From a virus: a stretch of 42,572 nt of DNA. The translations under genes and the position numbers were made by a program. The notes below the pieces were generated by a model that was not told where the DNA came from, made no database searches, and was given only the letters and a program-made list of their open reading frames with translations. Of the stretch, positions 16,660 through 24,248 are shown piece by piece (position 1 is the stretch's first letter; every line of letters begins with the position of its first letter). The stretch lies in IMG/VR virus record IMGVR_UViG_3300038557_000058, positions 1 through 42,572 of that record. One strand, 5' to 3'.

Positions 16660-16854
16660 GTGGCCGATTACGACCGGCTTGTCGAAGGTATCCTGAAGGA
16701 CGCCGGCTGCTACATCGTCCGGCAAGGCAAGGGCAGCCACACCATCTGGTTTAGCCCCATTACCCTCCAGACCGTCTCCGTCCCGCAGGGCACCAAGTCC
16801 AAGCACACTGTCAACAAGGTATTGAAGGATGCGGGCCTTCCCAAACATTTCTGA
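16660..16854 (+). CDS. hicA: HicA-type mRNA interferase toxin
   Basis: This 64-aa protein matches HicA: helix YDRLVEGILKDAGC, then RQGKGSHTIWFSP with the catalytic His in GKGSH. VSVPQGTKSKHTVNKVLKDAG completes the dsRBD-like fold. HicA toxins cut translated mRNA in the cytoplasm. The start is GTG 16660 and the gene ends 3 nt before the stop of the convergent tail gene. The antitoxin comes first here. The pair may stabilise the prophage or act in defence. Confidence 0.85.
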   Translation: MADYDRLVEGILKDAGCYIVRQGKGSHTIWFSPITLQTVSVPQGTKSKHTVNKVLKDAGLPKHF

Positions 16855-16857
16855 GCC

Positions 16858-17526
16858 CTAACCCACCCGGATGATGACGCCCGGGCTCTGGAACGCGCTG
16901 GCCTTGGCGTTCTGCGGCCGGTACTTGCCGGGGTGGTCGAGGTTGTAGATCCGCTGGGCGTAGAGCGCGGGATAGGCGCGGCGGACATAGGCCGCGGTCC
17001 GGTCGAAGAGACCCGCCTCGATGCTGAAGCGGATCCGGCGGGAGCCGACCAGCTGCACATCCACCTGCCGGGAGAAGGGCAGCGGCGAGTAGATGAAGGC
17101 CTCGGTCGCGTCGGCGCTCACCAGTTCTGGATCGAAGCTCGCGGCGGGGATGGCGCGGCCGGCCATGTCGCCGCGGGAGATGCCCACCATGAAGCTGTCC
17201 CGGTAGCGTGTCGTCGTCGGGTGGGTGCTGCCCTGGCGGGTCACGCGATCCGGTGAGTTGCGGCGCAGATAGTCCAGCGCCATGGCCACCGCGGCGCCCA
17301 GGCTGCGCGCCCGATAGACGATGGCGCCGCCGGGCTGGAGGCTTTCCTCGATCGCGCCCTCGCGGCCGTTCACGAAGGTGGTGTAGGCGGCGCTGAATTC
17401 GCCCGCGCGGATCGCATCGTCACGGTCCTGGCGGGCGAGAGGTGCCAGGTCCTGCACGATGTCGGCCCAGAGGGTGCCGGGGGCGAAGGCCAGCTTCAGC
17501 TCGCGGGCGAATTGGGCGCCGTTCAT
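16858..17526 (-). CDS. Tail-morphogenesis protein between GT chaperone and tape measure, family unknown
   Basis: This 222-aa protein is coupled by ATGA to the end of the GT chaperone. It should originally have led straight to the tape measure, now 4 kb away beyond the cargo island. Visible features are a helical N-terminus, VYRARSLGAAVAMALDYLRR, and a beta-rich second half with VQLVGSRRIRFSIEAG and YPALYAQRIYNLDHPGKY. I cannot name a family. Position argues for a minor tail or tail-initiation role. Confidence 0.65.
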   Translation of the reverse strand: MNGAQFARELKLAFAPGTLWADIVQDLAPLARQDRDDAIRAGEFSAAYTTFVNGREGAIEESLQPGGAIVYRARSLGAAVAMALDYLRRNSPDRVTRQGSTHPTTTRYRDSFMVGISRGDMAGRAIPAASFDPELVSADATEAFIYSPLPFSRQVDVQLVGSRRIRFSIEAGLFDRTAAYVRRAYPALYAQRIYNLDHPGKYRPQNAKASAFQSPGVIIRVG

Positions 17527-18307
17527 GTGCTGCTGTTGTCCATGTGGCGCTTCGCCTCCGCCCTGTCGTGCTTCAGCTGCACCGCCTCCAGCTTGCGGAG
17601 GACGTCGTGCAGCATCTGCCGCTCACCCACGCCGCAGCCGGTGGCGCGGCCGTATTCCTCGATCACGGCCCAGGGCCAGGGCATCGAGACCAGGCCGCCC
17701 ATGCCGGCGGCGATGTGTGGGCGGGAGGGCTGCAAGGCGCACCAGGCGTCCCAGAGCCAGAGCCAGCGGCCGTCGAGGTGCGGCACGTCGGTGGTCAGCG
17801 TGCCGAGATGGGCGGCGGCCTCTTCGTCACCCTCGGCCGCGACGTCGCGGAGGAATTCGATGCTCTCGCCGCTCTGGCTCAGCTGCCATTCGAGGACTGT
17901 TCGGAGTTTCCCACCGCCTCCTCGGTGTCGGCGGCGCGGCGGCCGTCCACCATCTCGACCGCCGTCAGGAAGTGCACATAGAGCGGCTGGCCCTGGAGGC
18001 TGCCGCAGTAGCGCGTCACGGCCTCCTTGCTCACATCAGGGAAGTCGGCGCAGGGCTCCAGGCCCTCGAAATCCACGATGCACTCCTCGAAGAGGATCTT
18101 CGCCTGCTCGCGGAGCACGATGTCCTGCGGGACGGCCTGGCCGCCATAGACGCGCGCCCATTCGGTCTGCCGGGCGCCCATCCGCTTGTGATACTTGCCC
18201 GTGCGGATGCGGGCCTTCACGCGGAATTCGGGGGCGCCGGGCACGGGCTCCACCCAGACGCCATCCTCGATCGCGTCCATCGGCCGGAGGGCCTGGGAAA
18301 TCTTCAT
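17523..18307 (-). CDS. Tail assembly chaperone GT, made by programmed -1 frameshift from G
   Basis: Reading G from 18307, slipping back one base at GGGAAAC (17912-17906) and continuing to the stop at 17523 gives a 261-aa fusion. It has 134 codons of G followed by 127 residues that begin LRTVLEWQLSQSGES and include DGRWLWLWDAW. The T frame is open all the way from the slip site and has no convincing start of its own. In lambda and relatives the G/GT ratio is needed to wrap the tape measure and recruit tube protein. Confidence 0.82.
17879..18307 (-). CDS. Tail assembly chaperone G
   Basis: This 142-aa protein lies directly after the tube gene, the standard place of the G chaperone. It has an N-terminal mixed fold (EFRVKARIRTGKYHKRMG) and an acidic C-terminal tail (RRAADTEEAVGNSEQSS) that contains the frameshift site. 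It would coat the tape measure before tube assembly. GAGGATA lies 7 nt before the ATG. Two hairpins upstream may lower its transcript level relative to the tube gene. Confidence 0.8.
   Translation of the reverse strand: MKISQALRPMDAIEDGVWVEPVPGAPEFRVKARIRTGKYHKRMGARQTEWARVYGGQAVPQDIVLREQAKILFEECIVDFEGLEPCADFPDVSKEAVTRYCGSLQGQPLYVHFLTAVEMVDGRRAADTEEAVGNSEQSSNGS
17906..17912 (-). promoter_or_regulatory. Slippery heptamer GGGAAAC for -1 frameshifting
   Basis: On the minus strand the G frame reads GTG GGA AAC, so the heptamer is in the required X XXY YYZ phase and both tRNAs can re-pair on GGG AAA. It lies 9 codons before the G stop. The lambda site is GGGAAAG. Confidence 0.82.
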
Positions 18308-18341
18308 GCGGGTATCCTCGGGGATGCGGGGTTGCGGGAAT

Positions 18342-18373
18342 GGGGCCGGAGACCCCCGCGAATCTCCGGCCCC
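18342..18373 (-). promoter_or_regulatory. Strong 11-bp hairpin between tube and chaperone genes
   Basis: GGGGCCGGAGA (18342-18352) pairs perfectly with TCTCCGGCCCC (18363-18373) around a 10-nt loop. There is no following U-run, so it is more likely an attenuator, a processing site or an RNA-stability element for the tube mRNA than a terminator. Confidence 0.6.
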
Positions 18374-18389
18374 TCACCAGCGCGCGGTG

Positions 18390-18416
18390 CCTCCGTGGCG
18401 AACGCGCGCACGGAGG
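18390..18416 (-). promoter_or_regulatory. Second 8-bp hairpin just after the tube stop
   Basis: CCTCCGTG (18390-18397) pairs with CACGGAGG (18409-18416), loop 11 nt, starting 4 nt after the tube gene stop. With the hairpin at 18342 it forms a tandem pair in the only long gap of this part of the operon. Confidence 0.55.
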
Positions 18417-18420
18417 GGGA

Positions 18421-19884
18421 TCACTCGACGTATTCGAGCCTGTCGAGCGCGATCTGGAAGCCGGTCAGCGGGTCGGGGCTGGCCTGGAGCATAACCGGCA
18501 GCGTCACGTCCTGGTTGCGGCCGGCGGCGCTGGGGTTGCCGCCCATCGGCGTCAGGCGCGGCAGGCCCCAGCAGAGGGCGCGGTTGTTGCGCTCGACCTG
18601 CCAGGCGAGGCTGGTCGGCGTCATCGCCATGATCTTGGCGTAGAGGCTGTTGTCGCCGAAATAGGCGGCGAGCTCGGCCGTCACCTGCTGGGTGCCGGAG
18701 CCGATGTCCACCGCGGCGATGCTGTCCACCGCTTCGATCATGCGGAGGTTGTTCCGCAGGGTGAGGCTGATGCTGCTGGCCCAGTTCGGGGCCGTGAGCG
18801 TGGCGCCGGCCTCCGTCACGCGGCCGACATGGGCGGAGGCCGCCATGGCGGGGAAGAGGGCCGGCAGCGGCGCCGCGTCATAGCTGGCGCCGTTCGCCGT
18901 GGTGCCCTGGCCGCCATCCATGCCCATGAAGCTGAAGCTGCCGGTGATCTTCGACTTGCGCTGGAAGCTGAGCTGCAGCTGATCCACCACCATGCCGCGC
19001 TGGATGATGTGGGTCGGCGTGTTCTGGCCGAGGAAGCTGCGCTCGATGCTGTTGCCGAGTTCCAGCACGCCATTGCGGAGGCGGTCGCCGAAGAAGATGC
19101 GGATGGTGCGGCTGGTGCCGGCATCCGTGGTCCAGCCGGCGGGCAGGTGATCCAGCGTGAGGGCGGTGGCCGTGATGCCCGCGATGCGCGCATAGGCGTT
19201 CAGCACCGCATTGGCGAAGCGGAAGTTGGTGCCCGCACCGCCGATCTTGATCCACTGGCCGATCTGGAGGCCGAGCGTGGTCCAGTTCAGTGTGGTGCTG
19301 CTCAGGCCCGTCGGCGTCGCGGTGATGTCGCCGGACGTGCCCTGGCAGCCGACCACCTTCGTGCGCGCGGTGCCCGGTGGGGCCGCCTCATCGGTCAGCA
19401 GGGAGTTGCCGACGGCGGGCACCGTGGCGGAGCCGGTGGTGATGGCGAAAAGGCCGTTGTTGCCAGCGATGCCGTAGCCCGTGTTGCGGATCAGGTGCCC
19501 GACGACGAAGGCCGGGCCCGTGGTGACCGTGATGACGCCGCCCGTGGCCGCGACGTTGGTGATCGCGCTGTCGGCCGTGCCGTCATTGTCGCGCTCGGGC
19601 GTCTGGGCCCAGGTGTTGAAGAAGGCGCTCTCGAACCAGTCGCTCAGCGCGGTGCGCGGCATGGGGTAGATCAGCTCGAAGTTGATGCCGCCCTGGTTGG
19701 AGCGGCCGACCAGGATGGGGTCGCTGTCCATCCGGTCATCGCGGATGACGTCGCTGTTCGTGCTCTGCGGCTGGAAGGCGAGGCTCTCGCCCGTGATCTG
19801 GGCGGTGCGCATGCGCGGGCTGCCCGGCGTGGTGCCGAGCGTGACCTCACGGATGTTGGAAAGGCGCAGGCGGTTGCTGTCCAT
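18421..19884 (-). CDS. Major tail tube protein
   Basis: This 487-aa protein matches the Phage_tail_tube_2 type: an N-terminal RLSNIREVTLGTTPGSPRMR, then ITGESLAFQPQSTNSDVIRDDR and the repressor-like loop DSDPILVGRSNQGGINFELI. The C-terminus has LTGFQIALDRLEYVE. Middle beta-rich insertions make it longer than minimal tube proteins. It polymerises into the tail tube around the tape measure. It is followed by the G/GT chaperone genes, the order expected of a long-tailed siphovirus. Confidence 0.88.
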   Translation of the reverse strand: MDSNRLRLSNIREVTLGTTPGSPRMRTAQITGESLAFQPQSTNSDVIRDDRMDSDPILVGRSNQGGINFELIYPMPRTALSDWFESAFFNTWAQTPERDNDGTADSAITNVAATGGVITVTTGPAFVVGHLIRNTGYGIAGNNGLFAITTGSATVPAVGNSLLTDEAAPPGTARTKVVGCQGTSGDITATPTGLSSTTLNWTTLGLQIGQWIKIGGAGTNFRFANAVLNAYARIAGITATALTLDHLPAGWTTDAGTSRTIRIFFGDRLRNGVLELGNSIERSFLGQNTPTHIIQRGMVVDQLQLSFQRKSKITGSFSFMGMDGGQGTTANGASYDAAPLPALFPAMAASAHVGRVTEAGATLTAPNWASSISLTLRNNLRMIEAVDSIAAVDIGSGTQQVTAELAAYFGDNSLYAKIMAMTPTSLAWQVERNNRALCWGLPRLTPMGGNPSAAGRNQDVTLPVMLQASPDPLTGFQIALDRLEYVE

Positions 19885-19961
19885 GGAAGGGGCTCCGGTT
19901 CAGGATGCGCGGCCTTGCCCAGGGGCCGGAATAGGGCAGCCGGGTCGGAGCCCGGGAAGGG

Positions 19962-20171
19962 TCAGTCGCTCAGCGCTGAATCAGTCGGCGCGACGGCCGG
20001 GGCGGCGGGGGCCTTGGCCTGCTTCGGCTGGGCGGGCGCTTCGATGTGGCCGAGGCGCTGCCAGTCCTCGACGGTCAGGGGGCCGTCCAGATCCTCGGCC
20101 GTGATCTCGGCGCCGGCGGGGAAGTGGTGCATGGGGGTGGTGATAGGCTTGAGCACGCGCATGGGGTTCAT
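19962..20171 (-). CDS. Small Pro/Ala-tailed phage protein, unknown
   Basis: This 69-aa protein has a short folded N-terminus (RVLKPITTPMHHFPAGAEIT, then PLTVEDWQRLGHIE) and a low-complexity Ala/Pro/Lys tail. ATG 20171 overlaps the stop of the tail terminator gene as ATGA, so it belongs to the head-tail block. It lies directly before the tube gene. No family is recognised. Confidence 0.65.
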   Translation of the reverse strand: MNPMRVLKPITTPMHHFPAGAEITAEDLDGPLTVEDWQRLGHIEAPAQPKQAKAPAAPAVAPTDSALSD

Positions 20172-20578
20172 CCTTTGGTCCAGTTGATTCGCACGGGGAG
20201 CAGCCACCAGGGGCCGCGGTCTTCGGCCGCGACGCCGAGGCCGATGCTGATGTCGCGGAATTCGATGTTGCTTTCGTCCAGGTTCAGGCCCCGGAAGATG
20301 TTGGCCAGCGCCTCGGCATGCTGGCGGGCGAGGAGGCTGCCGGTGCCGGTGGGGACGATGACGGAGAGCAGCAGCTCGCCCGTTTCCTCCCAGCGGTTCT
20401 CCAGGCGCTCGCCGGCGCCGATGCTGTGCTGGTCCCAGAGGTCACCCGTGATCTGGACCATCACGAAGGGGGTGTTGTCCTGCGGGGCATAGGCCTCGTT
20501 GTCCCAGGCCAGCGGGGTTGCGGTCCATTCGGCTTCCAGGTGGGCGCGGATGGCGGTGAAGGCGGTGGCGGTGGTCAT
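20168..20578 (-). CDS. Tail terminator-like protein (DUF4128-like)
   Basis: This 136-aa protein has the order of tail terminators: helix FTAIRAHLEAEW, then FVMVQITGDLWDQHSIG, a strand GELLLSVIVPTGTG, a helix LARQHAEALANIFRG and a final strand WWLLPVRINWTKG. A hexamer of it would cap the tube at the head-proximal end. It sits between the stopper gene and the tube gene and overlaps the stopper stop by ATGA. Confidence 0.75.
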   Translation of the reverse strand: MTTATAFTAIRAHLEAEWTATPLAWDNEAYAPQDNTPFVMVQITGDLWDQHSIGAGERLENRWEETGELLLSVIVPTGTGSLLARQHAEALANIFRGLNLDESNIEFRDISIGLGVAAEDRGPWWLLPVRINWTKG

Positions 20579-20907
20579 GTGCTGCCGCCCCGCACCCAGA
20601 GGCGCCAGCCGGCGAGCGCGGCGGCGTGGTAGAGCGGTTGCGCGCCCATGACGCGCCAGGCCTTGCCGTCGATCACCAGGCTGTCGTTGTCGCGCGGGGC
20701 GGTGAGTGCGCCGACATCGGGGCCGATGGTCACGCGGGCGTCGCCCTGCTGGATCAGGCCCACCACCTCACCCGCGCTGTAGCTGACCAGGAAGCCGGTC
20801 ACGCTGGCGCTGGTGAAGGTGGTGAGCGCGGTGCCGACGCGGCGGCGCAGCGTCATCGGCCGGCCGTTGCGGGAGACCAGGCGCAGCACGCCGCGCGGGA
20901 TGCTCAT
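20575..20907 (-). CDS. Head-tail joining (stopper) protein
   Basis: This 110-aa protein follows the connector gene and has an SPP1 gp16/HK97 gp10-type pattern: a basic N-terminus, a TFTSASVTGFLVSYSAGEV strand pair and DARVTIGPD. A DNDSLVIDGKAWRVMGAQPL core follows, which is the phrasing of head-tail joining proteins. It would close the portal after packaging. It is ATGA-coupled on both sides. Confidence 0.75.
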   Translation of the reverse strand: MSIPRGVLRLVSRNGRPMTLRRRVGTALTTFTSASVTGFLVSYSAGEVVGLIQQGDARVTIGPDVGALTAPRDNDSLVIDGKAWRVMGAQPLYHAAALAGWRLWVRGGST

Positions 20908-21524
20908 ACGATGAAGACCCGGTAGGGCTGCAGCAGCGCGGCGGCCTGGGGCGGCATGCTTTCCATGCCCGCGCGCGGATCGAGATAGGAGACCTGGCCG
21001 ACGTCCTGCGCGCTTTCGCTGCGCAGCATGGGGTCGCGGCCCTTCGCCAGATAGGCGGCGGCCACCATCAGGATGCAGGCGCGCTGGACGTCGTGCGGGA
21101 GGGTGCGGTTGGGCTGCTCGGGCAGGATGTAGCCGCCGGTGTACTGCACCGTGATCTTGCGGGCGCGCCAGGTGGTGCGCTCATCGCCGGACAGGCGGTA
21201 GAGGAGGCCTGATTCCGGGGCCACCTCGTAATCCGTGGCCGCCAGCGTCGTGCCGTCCTCGATCACGCTGGCGATGCTGGTCACGGGGAAGCGGGCGAGG
21301 CTCAGGCTCTCGACCCACCGATCGGGGCGCCAGACCTCACGCACCGTCTCCTGCGCGAAGGCGCGGCCGCACCAGGAAGCGATCGTGGCCGAGGCCTGGG
21401 CGATCTGCCGCTGGAGATAGCCGGCCTCCGTCGTCCCGCTCAGGCCGAGCTCGGCCTGCACCGAATGCAGGTCGGTCAGGGCCGTGACGGTGGCGGGGGT
21501 GACGGTGGTGAGGATCGGGGGCAT
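20904..21524 (-). CDS. Head-tail connector protein (gp6-like)
   Basis: This 206-aa protein is of the phage gp6/YqbG connector type. It has LTDLHSVQAELGLSGTTEAG, then YLQRQIAQASATIASWCGRAF, a beta region and a C-terminal helix PHDVQRACILMVAAAYLAKG. It forms the ring under the portal. I chose ATG 21524, which overlaps the preceding stop (ATGA); the longer frame upstream is an antisense-like artefact. Confidence 0.82.
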   Translation of the reverse strand: MPPILTTVTPATVTALTDLHSVQAELGLSGTTEAGYLQRQIAQASATIASWCGRAFAQETVREVWRPDRWVESLSLARFPVTSIASVIEDGTTLAATDYEVAPESGLLYRLSGDERTTWRARKITVQYTGGYILPEQPNRTLPHDVQRACILMVAAAYLAKGRDPMLRSESAQDVGQVSYLDPRAGMESMPPQAAALLQPYRVFIV

Positions 21525-21709
21525 CAGGCGGCGCTTTCGCCTTCCGGCTTCGGCGCGACCGCTTTGGGCGGCTTCTGCTCCTTTGCCCAGCCCTCGCGCA
21601 GCGCGAGCTCCGCAAGGTCGCCGGTCAGCTCCTCGCCTACCAGGATGGGGCGGCCATAGACCTGGCCATCCGGCTTGCCCAGGAATTCCTGGGTCACGAC
21701 AACGCACAT
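21524..21709 (-). CDS. Small head-region protein, unknown
   Basis: This 61-aa protein reads VTQEFLGKPDGQVYGRPILV with GEELTGDLAELALREGWAKE and a lysine/proline-rich tail. Similar short proteins lie between decoration and connector genes in HK97-like phages, but I know of no assigned function. The gene lies 5 nt after the preceding stop and is ATGA-coupled to the connector gene. Confidence 0.65.
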   Translation of the reverse strand: MCVVVTQEFLGKPDGQVYGRPILVGEELTGDLAELALREGWAKEQKPPKAVAPKPEGESAA

Positions 21710-21714
21710 GGCGA

Positions 21715-22143
21715 TCAGGCCGGCATCAGGTCGGGCAGGCCGCGCACGACAACGGCGCCGATCGGCGTGCCGGTGCCGTGGGTGCCGGAGAAATCGGCGT
21801 TCAGGCGGATGTACCGCCGGTTGCCGATGTAATCGATCTCCTGCACGTCGGCCGCTGCCTTCGCCGCCGTGAGCGCGCGGACGATGCCGGTGCCGGTGAC
21901 GGTGGCGCCGCTCACCTCACCCTGCACCACGGCCGCCCAGGCGGAACCGTCATCGGAGTGCTCCATGACGAATTCGAGGCGATTCGTGCCGTCGAAGGTG
22001 ATGCCGCCGATGCCGACGTGCAGGTGGATCGCCGCAGCGCCGAAGCCCTGCAGGTCCACGGTCGTGCCGTTCAGGTCCGTCGTGCGCGTCTGCGCAGGAA
22101 TGGTGATCGCCGGGCTCATCCGGCCGGAAATGGCTCGCATCAT
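21715..22143 (-). CDS. Capsid-associated structural protein (decoration/minor capsid candidate)
   Basis: This 142-aa protein follows the capsid gene. It is beta-rich: ITIPAQTRTTDLNGTTVDLQ, IHLHVGIGGITFDGTNRLEF, VMEHSDDGSAWAAVV and YIGNRRYIRLNADFSG. I have seen this pattern in phage structural proteins downstream of the capsid, where head decoration is the usual guess. A hairpin separates it from the capsid gene. AAAGGA lies about 11 nt before tandem ATGs 22143/22140. Confidence 0.66.
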   Translation of the reverse strand: MMRAISGRMSPAITIPAQTRTTDLNGTTVDLQGFGAAAIHLHVGIGGITFDGTNRLEFVMEHSDDGSAWAAVVQGEVSGATVTGTGIVRALTAAKAAADVQEIDYIGNRRYIRLNADFSGTHGTGTPIGAVVVRGLPDLMPA

Positions 22144-22176
22144 GATGCGGTTGTCCTTTGCTCGAAGGGGATGGAG

Positions 22177-22198
22177 GCGGCGGGCGCATGCCCGCCGC
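22177..22198 (-). promoter_or_regulatory. 9-bp GC hairpin after the capsid gene
   Basis: GCGGCGGGC (22177-22185) pairs with GCCCGCCGC (22190-22198) around GCAT, starting 8 nt after the capsid stop. There is no U-run, so it may protect or attenuate the highly expressed capsid transcript. Confidence 0.55.
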
Positions 22199-22206
22199 TG
22201 GCGCGC

Positions 22207-23511
22207 TCAGCCGGCGCGGAGGATCTTGATGGCGTCGAAGTTCACGACGGCACCGCCCACCCGGCGGGTGGCATAGAACTTCACCCAGCCCTTCGCCGTG
22301 TAGGGGTCACGTAGGATGGTGATGCCCGCGCGCTCGGCCAGGGTGTAGCCCTCCCGGAAGTCGCCGAAGGCCAGGCTGTCGCTGTTCGCGGCCAGCGCGG
22401 GCATGTCCTCGGCCTCCGTAATGGGATAGCCCAGCATGGTGGCGGGCATGCCGGCCTGCACCGGGGGCTGCCAGAGGTACTGGCCATCCGTGGCGCGGGC
22501 CTTGCGGTACTGGGCATAGGTGCCGCGCGAGGCGACCCAGCGTGCATTGGCCCGATACTCCGGCTTCAGGTCCATCGTCAGGTCGATCAGCACGTCGAAG
22601 GGGTTGGTGCCGATCGCACCCGAGGCGCCCGTGCCGCGGCGCTGGATGGTGCCCCAGGCGCGCGTGCCATCCGCCGTAGTGGCGGTGGGATAGGTCAGGA
22701 AGCCGCGCGGCTTCTTCACGCCGTCACCGGCCACGATGGCGTTGCCCTGCAGGCGGGCGAAGCGGTCACCCAGCTTGGCGGCCACCCAGGCCTCGACGTT
22801 CACGGCGGCGTCGGCGATCAGGCGCGTGGAGGCGCGGGGCTGGGCCCACATCTCCTCGACCTGGATCGCATACTTGCCGAGCTGCGTGTTGCCCGTATCC
22901 GTCACCGGCTCGGTCTCACCGCGCCAGCCGGCATCCACATCGGCCGTGTCGGCGATGCCTTCCAGCTCGCTCGACGTGGTGGGCTGCACCGTGATGATCC
23001 CGGTCAGCTCGCTGCGCTCATAGAGGCGCGTGACGATGCGGCCGGACATGTCGGGCGGCACGAGGAAGCCGCCATCGCCATCCACCGTGATCTGGAAGTC
23101 CTGGCGATGCCACTCCTGCATCTGGGCATCGCGCCCCGTGCGCAGGTATTCGACGAATTCGCGCGAGTATCGGACCATGCCATCGGCGTCGAAGGCCTTG
23201 GTCGGGCGGCCCGCCAGACCCGCGAGGGATTGCAAGTGCAGGTTCGCCATTTCGAGGCGCGCCTGGCGCTCCAGCTCGCCCTTCGCGTCGTCGCCGCGAC
23301 GCGGGAGCGTGGCGAGCTTCTCCAGAGCCTTGAAGTTGTCGGAGAGGCGGTGCAGCTCGGCGTTCAGCTTCTCGACCTTCTCGACGGTCACGGCATCGGC
23401 CGCGCCCTGCTTCTCGAGCTGGGCGATGCGCTCGTCATTGGCCTGCTTGAACTGTTCGAAGGTGGAGTGCTGCTTCTCGAGCAGATCCTTCAGCGTATCG
23501 AGGGAGGACAT
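22207..23511 (-). CDS. Major capsid protein, HK97 fold
   Basis: This 434-aa protein is an HK97 gp5-type capsid. The first about 110 residues are coiled coil (the delta/scaffold domain removed by the protease). The mature domain follows: GDGGFLVPPDMSGRIVTRL, then GIADTADVDAGWRGETEPV and RLIADAAVNVEAWVAAKLGD. The A-domain has MLGYPITEAEDMPALAANS and a C-terminal ILRDPYTAKGWVKFYATRRV. It follows the protease by 3 nt and precedes head-completion genes. Confidence 0.95.
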   Translation of the reverse strand: MSSLDTLKDLLEKQHSTFEQFKQANDERIAQLEKQGAADAVTVEKVEKLNAELHRLSDNFKALEKLATLPRRGDDAKGELERQARLEMANLHLQSLAGLAGRPTKAFDADGMVRYSREFVEYLRTGRDAQMQEWHRQDFQITVDGDGGFLVPPDMSGRIVTRLYERSELTGIITVQPTTSSELEGIADTADVDAGWRGETEPVTDTGNTQLGKYAIQVEEMWAQPRASTRLIADAAVNVEAWVAAKLGDRFARLQGNAIVAGDGVKKPRGFLTYPTATTADGTRAWGTIQRRGTGASGAIGTNPFDVLIDLTMDLKPEYRANARWVASRGTYAQYRKARATDGQYLWQPPVQAGMPATMLGYPITEAEDMPALAANSDSLAFGDFREGYTLAERAGITILRDPYTAKGWVKFYATRRVGGAVVNFDAIKILRAG

Positions 23512-23514
23512 GGT

Positions 23515-24237
23515 TCAGCCTTTCAGCATTTCGGTGTTGCGACGGATGCGCGCGGCCAGCTCGGCCAGCGCGCCAGGGGCGAAGTCTTCGCCCTCATCAT
23601 CCACCTCGCCCGCGTCCCGCAGGGCCTCGAGGCCGGACTTGCCCGAGCGCAGCAGCGCCCGGGCCTCACGGCGCGACAACCCGGCATCCCGCACGAGCCG
23701 TCGCTCCAGATTTCGCTCCGACAACTCGCTCTGCACGCTGGTGACGCGCGCCGCGAGCATGGCCGGGAAGGTGACTACGGAGATCTCGAGAAGCTCGATT
23801 TCCTGGATGGTGATACGCGGCTCGCCGGGGGCCGCATTCTCGTTGACTTGGCGCTTCGTCGGCCGGAAGCCGATGGAGAGGCCGTCTATGGCGGGACGGG
23901 GCTCCAGCTTCATCAGCTTGTGCACGTCGCTGCCGCGCGAGGTCTCGGCCAGCACGCCGGAAACCTTCAGGCCTTCCTCATCGGCGGAGATGTCGGTCCA
24001 GACGCCGATCGGCAGCATGTCATCAGCCGACATGTCCCAGCCGCCGTGCTGGAGGAGCATGGCGGGGTATTTGCCGCCGCGCGCGGCCCGCATTGATGCG
24101 TCAAAGGCGCCAGGGGCGAAGGCGTAGTCGCGGCCGTCATCCGGGCGGCCATAGACCGCGGCGATACCGCTGAAGCTCATGGCCGGCGCGCCCGCGCCAG
24201 CGAGCTGCACCGTCCAGGGGACGAAGCAATCAGGCAT
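23515..24237 (-). CDS. Prohead maturation protease (HK97 gp4 family, U35)
   Basis: This 240-aa serine protease cleaves the capsid delta domain during head maturation. Visible family features are FSGIAAVYGRPDDGRD, the catalytic His in LLQHGGWDM (about residue 64) and the catalytic Ser in DGLSIGF (about 121), followed by the strand IELLEISVVTFPA. The C-terminal third is helical and charged and may act as internal scaffold. It sits between portal and capsid, as in HK97. Confidence 0.92.
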   Translation of the reverse strand: MPDCFVPWTVQLAGAGAPAMSFSGIAAVYGRPDDGRDYAFAPGAFDASMRAARGGKYPAMLLQHGGWDMSADDMLPIGVWTDISADEEGLKVSGVLAETSRGSDVHKLMKLEPRPAIDGLSIGFRPTKRQVNENAAPGEPRITIQEIELLEISVVTFPAMLAARVTSVQSELSERNLERRLVRDAGLSRREARALLRSGKSGLEALRDAGEVDDEGEDFAPGALAELAARIRRNTEMLKG

Positions 24238-24248
24238 GATGATGATCC

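Noticed and set aside
17523-17786. T frame as an independent 87-codon gene from GTG 17786
   Set aside because: The frame is open upstream to the slippery site, the GTG has no ribosome-binding site, and the G/GT arrangement explains it.
17512-20187. 891-codon open frame on the plus strand across tube and chaperone genes, and similar long frames at 3360-4637, 10825-12375 and 25132-26673
   Set aside because: They are antisense to recognisable phage proteins. High GC keeps these frames open; the products are Arg/Ala/Gly-rich with no domain and no ribosome-binding site.
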